Below, piece after piece: positions 35,144-42,291 of a stretch of DNA of 42,291 bases. The position numbers and the translations under genes are program-made. The notes under the pieces were generated by a model, which saw only the letters and a program-made list of their open reading frames with translations, ran no database searches and had not been told where the DNA came from. Where the stretch lies: positions 1 to 42,291 of the forward strand of contig DHXP01000050.1 of NCBI GenBank assembly GCA_002413745.1, read 5' to 3'. The stretch comes from Flavobacterium sp. UBA5153 (lineage in GTDB: Bacteria; Bacteroidota; Bacteroidia; Flavobacteriales; Flavobacteriaceae). Every line of letters starts with the position of its first letter. Position 1 is the first letter of the stretch.

Positions 35144-35162
35144 TCCTATAAAAAAGAAATAA

Positions 35163-35597
35163 ATGTTTTCAAAAGCTTGTGAATACGGGATCAGGGCATC
35201 AATCTACATTGCTGAACAATCGCTATTAGAAAGAAAAGTGAGTTTAAAAGAAATTTCTGAGGCAATTGAATCGCCAACTGCTTATACTTCAAAAATATTG
35301 CAACAGCTTTCTCGAAGTTTTATTATAAATTCAGACAAAGGTCCAACAGGTGGATTTTCAATGGATACACAAGAAATTGAAAAGGTAAAACTAAGTACAA
35401 TAGTTTTAGCAATTGATGGAGAATCAATTTACAATGGCTGTGGTTTAGGCTTAAAAAAATGTAATGAAAAAATGCCCTGTCCGGTGCATAATCAATTTAA
35501 ACTAGTTAGAGATGAACTTAAAAAAATGCTTGAAAGTACTACTATAAAATCATTAGCTGTGGACTTTGAAAAAGGATTAACCTTTTTAAAACGATAA
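35163..35597 (+). CDS. Rrf2 family regulator, NsrR-like
   Basis: This 144-residue protein has a winged helix-turn-helix at about residues 1-65 (EYGIRASIYIAEQSLLERKV, then SPTAYTSKILQQLS) and a cysteine cluster C-x6-C-x5-C in CGLGLKKCNEKMPCPVHNQF. This is the Fe-S ligand set of NsrR/IscR-type Rrf2 regulators, although the first gap is 6 and not 5. With NO-reducing and NO-repair genes downstream, an NO-sensing Fe-S repressor is the best fit. Operator 1 overlaps its own promoter, which suggests autoregulation. Confidence 0.88.
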   Translation: MFSKACEYGIRASIYIAEQSLLERKVSLKEISEAIESPTAYTSKILQQLSRSFIINSDKGPTGGFSMDTQEIEKVKLSTIVLAIDGESIYNGCGLGLKKCNEKMPCPVHNQFKLVRDELKKMLESTTIKSLAVDFEKGLTFLKR

Positions 35598-35616
35598 AAA
35601 AAATTTAAACTAATAG

Positions 35617-35632
35617 TGGACATATTTATCCA
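35617..35632. promoter_or_regulatory. Palindromic operator 2, upstream of the RIC gene
   Basis: TGGACATATTTATCCA on the plus strand reads TGGATAAATATGTCCA on the other. With operator 1 it differs at a single base, and both share the flanking CTATTA hexamer, making a near-identical 22-bp site in opposite orientation. A weaker -7-like TAAACTTT follows at 35656-35663. Confidence 0.75.
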
Positions 35633-35670
35633 ATATAATTAAAAAACAAAAAAATTAAACTTTAATAAAA

Positions 35671-36393
35671 ATGAATATTCAAGAAAATCAAATCATCGGA
35701 GAATTGGTAGCAAAAGACTACCGTACTGCATCAGTATTTAAAAAATATGGTATTGACTTTTGCTGTCAAGGCAACAGAACCATTAATGATGCTTGTGAAG
35801 CAAAAAAAATTAATGAAAAAGTAGTCGTTTCAGATTTGAATGCACTCATACAATCACAATCTGAAAACACAACGGATTATAAATCTTGGCCATTAGATTT
35901 ATTGGCAGATTATATTGAGAAAAAACACCATCGCTATGTGGAAGAAAAAACGCAGGAAATTATACCCTACCTAGATAAAATTTGCAGAGTTCACGGAGAA
36001 CGTCACCCTGAATTGTTTGAAATCAAAGAACATTTCAATGCTACAGCAGGAGAATTGGCAAAGCACATGAAAAAAGAAGAGCTTATTTTGTTTCCAAATG
36101 TACGTAAAATGGTTAAAGCAAAACAAGAAAATTCCAAGTTGGAGTCATCCCCTTTTGGCACAATACAAAACCCCATTCAAATGATGATGAATGAGCACAC
36201 CACAGAAGGAGAACGATTTAGCAAAATAGAAATATTAAGCAATAATTATACTCCCCCAGAAGATGCTTGTAACACCTACCGCGTAACATTGGCATTGCTC
36301 AAAGAATTTGAACAAGATTTACATCTGCACATTCATTTAGAGAATAATATTTTATTTCCAAAAGCAATCGAATTAGAAAAAGAATTGTCTTAA
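35671..36393 (+). CDS. Iron-sulfur cluster repair di-iron protein (RIC/ScdA)
   Basis: This 240-residue protein has an N-terminal ScdA_N domain with GIDFCCQGNRTINDAC and a C-terminal hemerythrin-like domain whose metal ligands are carried by HHRYVEEK, HLHIHLENNILFPK and similar His/Glu segments. RIC proteins (ScdA, YtfE) repair Fe-S clusters damaged by nitric oxide and peroxide. The gene lies 73 nt after the Rrf2 stop, behind operator 2. Confidence 0.93.
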   Translation: MNIQENQIIGELVAKDYRTASVFKKYGIDFCCQGNRTINDACEAKKINEKVVVSDLNALIQSQSENTTDYKSWPLDLLADYIEKKHHRYVEEKTQEIIPYLDKICRVHGERHPELFEIKEHFNATAGELAKHMKKEELILFPNVRKMVKAKQENSKLESSPFGTIQNPIQMMMNEHTTEGERFSKIEILSNNYTPPEDACNTYRVTLALLKEFEQDLHLHIHLENNILFPKAIELEKELS

Positions 36394-36573
36394 AAAATTG
36401 ATGAAACCTATCGATTTGAAGGAAACTCTGGTCCTGGAGATGAAATGATTGTGTTTGCAGTTTCCTCCAAAAAAAATAATCTAAAAGGAATAGTAGTAAA
36501 TGCTTCCGGAATGTATTCAGATCCTTCTACATCTAAGATTGTTGAACTCTTACGTAATAAAGTACAAAAAACC
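36394..36573 (+). pseudogene. In-frame remnant of a small Bacteroidota protein before the hemerythrin gene
   Basis: The frame is open from the codon after the RIC stop and encodes IDETYRFEGNSGPGDEMIVF, then AVSSKKNNLKGIVVNASGMY and SDPSTSKIVELL. I read this as the C-terminal half of the small proteins of about 100 residues that are annotated in Bacteroidota as phosphoribosylpyrophosphate synthetase-like (recalled by pattern, not checked). No N-terminal half is present. It continues in frame into the hemerythrin gene, so a translated fusion from ATG 36445 is possible. Confidence 0.6.
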
Positions 36574-37026
36574 ATGCCTATCAAAAGAAACGAATTCCTA
36601 AAGTCAATTAGCCAAGAACATCATCATGGACTGTTGATTTGCTGGAAAATAAGAACGGGCTTAAAAAAGAAAATCGAGCCAGAACGAATAAAAAGATATA
36701 TCGATTGGTTTTGGGAAACACACTTAAAGCAACATTTCAAAATTGAAGAAAAATATATTTTTCCAATATTAGGCAACGAACATGAACTTGTAAAAAAAGC
36801 ATTAGCAGAACATCGCAGATTAAATCGTTTGTTTGAAGCAATAACAGAACATTTAAAAAACTTGTCTTCGATTGCAGAAGAATTAGAAAGTCACATCCGA
36901 TTTGAAGAACGAATTTTGTTTAATGAAATTCAGAACAATGCAACAACTGACCAATTGGAACGAGTAAAACAGTATCATTCTAATGATAAATTCGTAGATA
37001 ATTTAACCGACCCATTTTGGGAATGA
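36574..37026 (+). CDS. Hemerythrin domain protein
   Basis: This protein of about 150 residues begins MPIKRNEFLKSISQEHHHGL, a usual start for Bacteroidota hemerythrins, and carries the His/Glu ligands in HHHGLLICW, HFKIEEKYIFPIL, EHRRLNRLFE and HIRFEERILF, a four-helix di-iron bundle. It may bind O2 or NO, or serve in iron repair beside RIC. A longer start at 36445 would include residues from the upstream remnant. Its TGA overlaps the ferredoxin start, so translation is coupled. Confidence 0.87.
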   Translation: MPIKRNEFLKSISQEHHHGLLICWKIRTGLKKKIEPERIKRYIDWFWETHLKQHFKIEEKYIFPILGNEHELVKKALAEHRRLNRLFEAITEHLKNLSSIAEELESHIRFEERILFNEIQNNATTDQLERVKQYHSNDKFVDNLTDPFWE

Positions 37027-37349
37027 TGAGAGGCAAAATACATTTAACAGTTATAGAAAATAATTCAAAACATACCATTGAAACGTATGATGGAGAATAT
37101 AAAAATTTAATGTTTCTGTTAAGAGACAAGATTTATTTGGACGACTTTGGTGAGTGCGGAGGGATGGGAAGGTGTGCAACCTGCATAATAAAAATCATTG
37201 GTTTAACAGGAATTTCAACAGCAAAAGAAAGAAACGAACCTGTTACACTTTCTAAGATAGGATTTGTAGATGAAAATATACGCCTTTCATGCCAGCTATT
37301 GGTTACAAAAGATTTAAATAATACTGAGATTGAATTGATAGAATTGTAA
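37023..37349 (+). CDS. 2Fe-2S ferredoxin-type protein
   Basis: This protein of about 108 residues carries the plant-type [2Fe-2S] motif C-x5-C-x2-C...C: GECGGMGRCATC and later LSCQLLV. It transfers electrons. The start ATG (37023) overlaps the hemerythrin stop as ATGA; the next ATG at 37026 is equally possible. Its place between hemerythrin and the nitric oxide reductase suggests it feeds electrons to one of the di-iron proteins. The NOR itself is expected to use quinol. Confidence 0.88.
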   Translation: MMRGKIHLTVIENNSKHTIETYDGEYKNLMFLLRDKIYLDDFGECGGMGRCATCIIKIIGLTGISTAKERNEPVTLSKIGFVDENIRLSCQLLVTKDLNNTEIELIEL

Positions 37350-37417
37350 CAAATAGAAAATTTTATAAATCAATTTCTTAAAACTAGAATGAATTAAAAA
37401 TTAACAAAAAGAAAAAC

Positions 37418-39655
37418 ATGAGTAAAGAAAAAAAATTATGGATTGGATTGCTTTTGGTAGCCTTCTTTTCCTTTGGAGTTTTAGGTTATTATGGTTATGA
37501 AATCTACCAACAAGCGCCACCAGTCCCTGTAAAAATCATTTCCGAAAACAAGGAAGTAATTTTCACTGGTCAGGAAATAAAAGACGGCCAAAATGTTTGG
37601 CAAAGTATGGGAGGCCAAGAAGTGGGAACTATTTGGGGACACGGTGCTTATGTAGCTCCCGACTGGACTGCCGACTGGCTTCATAGAGAAGCTGTATTTA
37701 TATTGAATCGCTATGCACAAAAAGATTTCAATAAAGATTTTGATGCATTGGACAAGGAAAAGCAAGCCGCTCTAAAAATACGTTTACAAGCAGATTTGAG
37801 AACCAATAAATATGATGAAAAAACAAAAACAATCACTATTTCTCAAAATCGAGTTTTAGCTATTCAATATTTAAGTCATTATTACCAAGGTTTGTTTATG
37901 AATTCTCCCGAATTTGACAAATTACGAAATGATTATGCTATTCCAAAAAATGCGATCAAAGACGTAAACAGAATGCACAAAATGAATGCGTTCTTCTTTT
38001 GGGCAACATGGGCAACAGTTACAGAACGCCCTAATTCCGACATTTCATACACTCACAACTGGCCTGCAGATGAATTAGTCGGAAACAAAGCTACTACCGA
38101 TTTAATGGCTTGGTCAGGGGTTAGTATTATTACATTGATTTTGTGTATTGGATTATTGGTGTTTTATCATGCAAAATCAGGGGAAGGCGAAAGCTTACCA
38201 TTACCAACATCAGATCCCCTTTTAAAACAAGGAATGACGCCTTCTATGTATTTGGTAAAAAAATATTTTTGGGTCGTTAGCTTGCTTATGATTTTACAAG
38301 TGCTGTTAGGAATTGTAACTGCACATTATGGTGTCGAAGGCAATGGTTTATACGGAATTCCAATTGATAAATTCCTGCCCTATGCCGTAACAAGAACTTG
38401 GCACACCCAATTAGCTATTTTATGGATTGCAACAGCCTGGCTTGCTACAGGATTATATATAGCTCCAGCAGTTTCCGGAAAAGATCCTAAATTTCAATGT
38501 TTTGGGGTGAACTTTTTGTTCATTGCTTTACTAATAATTGTAGTAGGATCAATGATAGGACAATGGTTTGGAGTGATGCAAAAACTAAATTTAGTTGAAA
38601 ATTTTTGGTTTGGACATCAAGGATATGAATATGTAGATTTAGGTCGTTTTTGGCAAATCTTTTTGCTAGTTGGACTTTTCTTATGGTTAGCTTTAATGGT
38701 TCGCCCGCTACTTCCTATTTTAAAAAGAAAAACGGAAGAAAAAAATCTTATCATTCTTTTTTTAATTTCTTGTTCCGCGATTGCGCTTTTCTATTCTGCC
38801 GGATTAATGTGGGGTAGGCAAACGAATCTTGCCATTGCCGAATATTGGAGATGGTGGGTAGTTCACTTATGGGTTGAAGGATTCTTTGAAGTATTTGCAA
38901 CAGTTGTAATTGCTTTCCTTTTTGTTCGTTTGGGTTTATTGAAAACAAAAACGGCAACATTAAATGTTTTATTTAGCACTATAGTCTTTTTAGCTGGAGG
39001 AATTTTAGGGACTTTCCACCATTTGTATTTTTCAGGAACACCCAGTGCTATTATGGCTTTGGGAGCTACATTTAGCGCCTTGGAAGTAGTACCTCTTACA
39101 CTTATCGGCTATGAAGCGTATCATAACTATACACTTTCTAAAGCTACTCCATGGGTAGTTGATTATAAATGGCCTATTTATTTTATGCTTGCCGTATCTT
39201 TTTGGAATTTCCTTGGAGCTGGTATATTCGGGTTTATAATTAATCCCCCAATAGCATTGTATTATGTTCAAGGTCTAAATACCACTCCTCTTCATGGCCA
39301 TACCGCATTATTTGGCGTTTATGGAATGTTAGGAATAGGCTTGATGTTATTCGTACTAAGAAGTTTGTACAGGAACATAGAATGGAATAACAAGCTACTT
39401 AAAACTACTTTTTGGTCGCTAAATATCGGTTTGTTTTTAATGGCAACAATGAGCTTACTGCCAATAGGAATTTGGCAAGCGATTGAAAGTATAGAACACG
39501 GAATGTGGTATGCTCGTTCAGCTGAATTAATGCAAGATCCAACTATGATTACTTTAAAATGGCTACGTACCTTTGGTGATGTTCTATTTACAATAGGAAT
39601 TGTTTCCTTCGCTTGGTTTGTATTTGATCTAACATTAAAAAATAAGAATAAGTAA
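37418..39655 (+). CDS. norB: Quinol-dependent nitric oxide reductase (fused NorCB type)
   Basis: This 745-residue membrane protein reduces NO to N2O. The N-terminal extension (about 40-200; IKDGQNVWQSMGGQEVGTIW, then GHGAYVAPDW) replaces the separate cytochrome subunit and lacks a CxxCH heme c motif, as in qNOR. The heme-copper oxidase-like core follows, with RTWHTQLAILW, a WVVHLWVEGFFEVFATV His/Glu segment, FHHLYFSG and HGHTALFGVYGMLG supplying heme and non-heme iron ligands in 12-14 helices. It closes the operon. No NO-operator motif lies directly upstream, so it probably shares the RIC promoter. Confidence 0.95.
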   Translation: MSKEKKLWIGLLLVAFFSFGVLGYYGYEIYQQAPPVPVKIISENKEVIFTGQEIKDGQNVWQSMGGQEVGTIWGHGAYVAPDWTADWLHREAVFILNRYAQKDFNKDFDALDKEKQAALKIRLQADLRTNKYDEKTKTITISQNRVLAIQYLSHYYQGLFMNSPEFDKLRNDYAIPKNAIKDVNRMHKMNAFFFWATWATVTERPNSDISYTHNWPADELVGNKATTDLMAWSGVSIITLILCIGLLVFYHAKSGEGESLPLPTSDPLLKQGMTPSMYLVKKYFWVVSLLMILQVLLGIVTAHYGVEGNGLYGIPIDKFLPYAVTRTWHTQLAILWIATAWLATGLYIAPAVSGKDPKFQCFGVNFLFIALLIIVVGSMIGQWFGVMQKLNLVENFWFGHQGYEYVDLGRFWQIFLLVGLFLWLALMVRPLLPILKRKTEEKNLIILFLISCSAIALFYSAGLMWGRQTNLAIAEYWRWWVVHLWVEGFFEVFATVVIAFLFVRLGLLKTKTATLNVLFSTIVFLAGGILGTFHHLYFSGTPSAIMALGATFSALEVVPLTLIGYEAYHNYTLSKATPWVVDYKWPIYFMLAVSFWNFLGAGIFGFIINPPIALYYVQGLNTTPLHGHTALFGVYGMLGIGLMLFVLRSLYRNIEWNNKLLKTTFWSLNIGLFLMATMSLLPIGIWQAIESIEHGMWYARSAELMQDPTMITLKWLRTFGDVLFTIGIVSFAWFVFDLTLKNKNK

Positions 39656-39664
39656 AAGTTAAGT

Positions 39665-39708
39665 AAGTGCAATGTATTGTACAATGTCAAATACATTGCA
39701 CTTTTTCA
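39665..39708 (+). terminator. Terminator of the nitric oxide operon
   Basis: A 13-bp stem joins 39665-39677 and 39691-39703 (AAGTGCAATGTAT and complement), followed by T, 9 nt past the norB stop. Confidence 0.82.
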
Positions 39709-40000
39709 ATATAAAATATATTATTGAATGAAAGGATCATCATCCAAATTCGTTTCGAAAATTGATGAAGTTTTAAGCGAATTATTTGGTAAAACAAATC
39801 CTTTAGAATTGAATATTTGAGATAAAATCTTCTATAGGAGTCCAAATAAAAAACCAAAAATGAGGTTGTTTCACGAGTTGTGTGACAGCCTCATTTTTTA
39901 TTGGTAACAACTATTTCTTTTTTAATCGATATTTAAAAATTTCCTCAAACTTTTCTATCTTCGGTTGAATGACCATTTGGCAATAATATTAGCAAACAGA
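39709..40000. other. Intergenic stretch with a second hairpin
   Basis: A 30-codon ORF (39728-39820, starting MKGSSSKFVSKIDEVLSELF) has no recognised relatives and may be a gene fragment. A second terminator-like hairpin lies at 39856-39898: AAAAATGAGG with CCTCATTTTT, plus an inner stem, with T-runs on both strands. It can serve the receptor gene from the other side. The GAGG...CCTC ends also resemble an insertion-sequence end, but no transposase is present. Confidence 0.5.
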
Positions 40001-42181
40001 TTAAAATTTCATTTTAACTCCAAAATTGAAGACAAAACCTTCTGTGTAAGTCCAAATTTCATCAAAAGTAGGATTGTTTACAGGACCATTAACCACCCCT
40101 TTATAATTACTTTGTCTCGTATCGGTGAAATTTTCAAAGTTTATGAAAACATTGTAGTTTTCCCATAGTGTCTTTTGAGCCATTGCTCCAAATTTCCAGA
40201 ATGTTGGTGTTTGAGAACCATTGTATAAATATTGATTATCCGTAAAATACCCTTCCAGTCCAATTTTAAAATCATCTTCTTTTTCATACATCAGTATCAA
40301 ATTTAACTTGTTTTTGGGTACCAATGGTAAAAACTGATTGCCTTGAAGGTATTTCGCTTTAACATCGGTGAATGTATACCCCACAAAAAGTTTTATGTTT
40401 TCATCGTAAACAAACTTAAGGTTGGTTTCAAAACCGTTGCTAGTAATTGGATTATCAGCATTAACGAAGAAATATACAGTATTAATATTTTGTAAAACCA
40501 GAGGTTTATTAATCTTTGTTGAAAAAAACATGTGATTCATACTAAAAGACAAATCATCTGTTATTTTATCCTTAAAATTCACATCAAATGTTCCTCCAAT
40601 ACTTTTTTCAGCCACTACATTATTTAATGCCAATAGATTTTGGTATTGCATTGTTTCCGTTTGTTCTGTAAAAACAGAAGGCATTTTATATCCTAAACCA
40701 CCACCAATTCTACTGCTCCATTGGTGATTAATTATAAACAATGCTGAAACTCTTGGCAACACAAAGATTTGATTTTCAGAATAATTCTGATTGGAATATT
40801 GTACATTATCCAAACGGAAGCCGTTTTCTAATTTTATATTTTCGGTAATATCCCAAGTATGTTGAATGTATGCTCCTGTAGTGAATGATTTTGAATCCAG
40901 TGTGGCAATATCTCTTTGTTTGAAATTATCGTAAATTAAATTTACACCTCCAATAACAGTATATTTTTCTTTGTTCCAAACATAGGAAGCATCAATGTAG
41001 GCGTTAGTGTTTAATCCTGAAAACAAATAATTTGGGATATTTATTTTTCTATCGAAAAAGCTTAAACTTTGTTTTAGTTTGAAACTGTTTTTGTTTTCAG
41101 ATTTTTTGTCAAATTCAACAGTAGTTGTATTTCTTGTAGTATTATTTTCTTCAAAATAAGTATGAGTGTCGTCTGAATAACCTTTTACGACCTGCATATC
41201 ACCACCTCTAAGATCTCCTTTTGTGAAACTATTTCCTATCATCAATGAAGAACTTTCATTTGGATAATAAAACAATTGTGGATTTACAGTAAAATTATTG
41301 CCCTTTGGGATTTCAGTAAAACTATCCTTATCAACGTCATAGGCTTTCTGAAAATTAACCAATCCCATTAAGGTATAACCAAACTTTCCTTTTCTTTTAG
41401 AAGCATAAACTCCAATATTGGATTGTCCCACATTGGATTGATTCAGTATCATATTATATTCGCTTTTTTCTTTTGGTTTTTTGGAAATAAAATTGATAAC
41501 CCCGGCAATGGCTCCACCACCATATAAAGTGGATGCTGGTCCTTTTATCACTTCAACCTGTTGTAAATCTAAAGGAGGGATTTCCAAAATACTTAAACCA
41601 CTGGCAAAGTTTCCGAAATTAGTATACCCATTTTTAAGAAGTTGTGAATATCGACCATCTAAACCTTGCATTCGGATGCTGGCATTTCCGCTAGTAGCAG
41701 AAGTTTGTTGTACATTAATCCCTGTGCTTTCCTGAAGGACCATACTCACATTGGCTACTTTCATATTGCTTTTTTCGTCCAACTCTTCGGCATTCATTAC
41801 TTCTAAACGTGTAGGTGTGTTTTTTATGGTTCTACTTGTACGCATAGATTGTACCACAACTTCATTTAGTTCAGTACCTTCACTTGATTCCAGACTGACT
41901 TGTAATGTGTCATTAACTGATAAGGGGAAGTCCAAAGATTCGATTTTTGTTTCGTATCCTGAATAACTAAAAGTGATTTGTTGTTTGCCGTTCGGAATGT
42001 TTTTAAGCTCTACAAAACCATTTTTATCAGTGGCATTCACAATATTTGTATTACTAATTTGTGCCGTTACGCCAATCAATAGTTCGTTTGTTTTACCATT
42101 TTTAACAACGGCTTTCAAAGTGTTCTGACTGTATGATACTGTGGTTATCAACATAGTCAAAATCAAAAAATATTTTGTCAT
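40001..42181 (-). CDS. TonB-dependent receptor
   Basis: This 726-residue outer-membrane receptor has signal peptide MTKYFLILTMLITTVSYSQ and a carboxypeptidase-regulatory-like domain at about 22-105. Its plug lies at about 115-230 (SIRMQGLDGRYSQLLKNGYT, then VEVIKGPASTLYGGGAIAGV), and a beta-barrel ends in Phe. Plug and size fit siderophore, heme or copper type receptors; the ligand is not determined. It is convergent with norB, whose heme and non-heme iron needs might explain linkage, but that is inference. Its upstream region holds a dyad at 42217-42236. Confidence 0.9.
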   Translation of the reverse strand: MTKYFLILTMLITTVSYSQNTLKAVVKNGKTNELLIGVTAQISNTNIVNATDKNGFVELKNIPNGKQQITFSYSGYETKIESLDFPLSVNDTLQVSLESSEGTELNEVVVQSMRTSRTIKNTPTRLEVMNAEELDEKSNMKVANVSMVLQESTGINVQQTSATSGNASIRMQGLDGRYSQLLKNGYTNFGNFASGLSILEIPPLDLQQVEVIKGPASTLYGGGAIAGVINFISKKPKEKSEYNMILNQSNVGQSNIGVYASKRKGKFGYTLMGLVNFQKAYDVDKDSFTEIPKGNNFTVNPQLFYYPNESSSLMIGNSFTKGDLRGGDMQVVKGYSDDTHTYFEENNTTRNTTTVEFDKKSENKNSFKLKQSLSFFDRKINIPNYLFSGLNTNAYIDASYVWNKEKYTVIGGVNLIYDNFKQRDIATLDSKSFTTGAYIQHTWDITENIKLENGFRLDNVQYSNQNYSENQIFVLPRVSALFIINHQWSSRIGGGLGYKMPSVFTEQTETMQYQNLLALNNVVAEKSIGGTFDVNFKDKITDDLSFSMNHMFFSTKINKPLVLQNINTVYFFVNADNPITSNGFETNLKFVYDENIKLFVGYTFTDVKAKYLQGNQFLPLVPKNKLNLILMYEKEDDFKIGLEGYFTDNQYLYNGSQTPTFWKFGAMAQKTLWENYNVFINFENFTDTRQSNYKGVVNGPVNNPTFDEIWTYTEGFVFNFGVKMKF

Positions 42182-42216
42182 TTAAATTTAAGTTTTAATC
42201 ATAAATAATTAACTGT

Positions 42217-42236
42217 ATGGACTATATGATAGCCAT
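42217..42236. promoter_or_regulatory. Dyad upstream of the TonB-dependent receptor
   Basis: ATGGACTATATGATAGCCAT is a 20-bp inverted repeat with one mismatched pair outside its centre. It lies 36 nt before the receptor ATG and is a candidate regulator site. Two further palindromes lie further upstream: GGTATATACC (42255-42264) and CCTAAT-CTA-ATTAGG. Confidence 0.5.
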
Positions 42237-42291
42237 GCAATATATTTTAAAAAGGTATATACCTAATCTAATTAGGGTCTGCTGAGAAACG

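Noticed and set aside
39856-39898. Insertion-sequence inverted end
   Set aside because: The GAGG...CCTC hairpin could resemble an IS end, but there is no second end, target duplication or transposase; a bidirectional terminator is simpler.

Overview
The window is a chromosomal segment from a member of the Bacteroidota, most likely a Flavobacterium or close relative. The evidence is low GC content, many -7 boxes of the form TAnnTTTG (several with a TTG about 19 nt upstream), almost no Shine-Dalgarno sequences, and lineage-typical genes: the alternative GlmU-like protein, type B L31, DUF4199, DUF4290, DUF493, the START-like protein and large TonB-dependent receptors. No intact insertion sequence, prophage or CRISPR array was seen.

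Bases 1-9421 hold an accessory DUF4143-type ATPase with iterated upstream repeats, the GlmU-like gene, rpmE2, and a forward cluster (DUF4199 membrane protein, GT2 glycosyltransferase, phosphosugar mutase, MsbA-like ABC exporter). A YhcG/DUF1016 nuclease-like gene sits wedged into that cluster. Bases 9422-13361 are an accessory pocket: a DUF2971 gene, a HigBA-like and a YefM-YoeB toxin-antitoxin pair, an unknown small protein, a lipoprotein and a small XRE regulator. This pocket carries two extra copies of the DUF2971 3' end and one extra copy of the neighbouring receptor 3' end, so the convergent gene junction appears to have been rebuilt several times by cassette insertion.

Bases 13358-31959 are mostly core genes: TonB-dependent receptor plus M23 peptidase, a coiled-coil protein plus ZapA, a probable 6S RNA, RNase Y, XerD, a beta-barrel protein, AroQ, a CDF transporter, MurA, DUF4290, DUF493, a dead P-loop ATPase gene, RecQ, Fmt, HU, YqgE/AlgH, a class IV aminotransferase, a START-like protein and tRNA-Met.

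Bases 31960-42291 are a second accessory block centred on nitric oxide. A Rrf2/NsrR-like regulator is followed by a RIC/ScdA di-iron repair protein, a hemerythrin, a 2Fe-2S ferredoxin and a fused quinol nitric oxide reductase. Nearly identical palindromes precede the regulator and the RIC gene. Divergent from these lie a ClC channel and an HPP membrane protein, families with members that move nitrate or nitrite; convergent at the far side is a TonB-dependent receptor. A plausible reading is NO sensing, reduction to N2O and repair of damaged iron centres, with anion and metal transport nearby. The transport link is inference from position.
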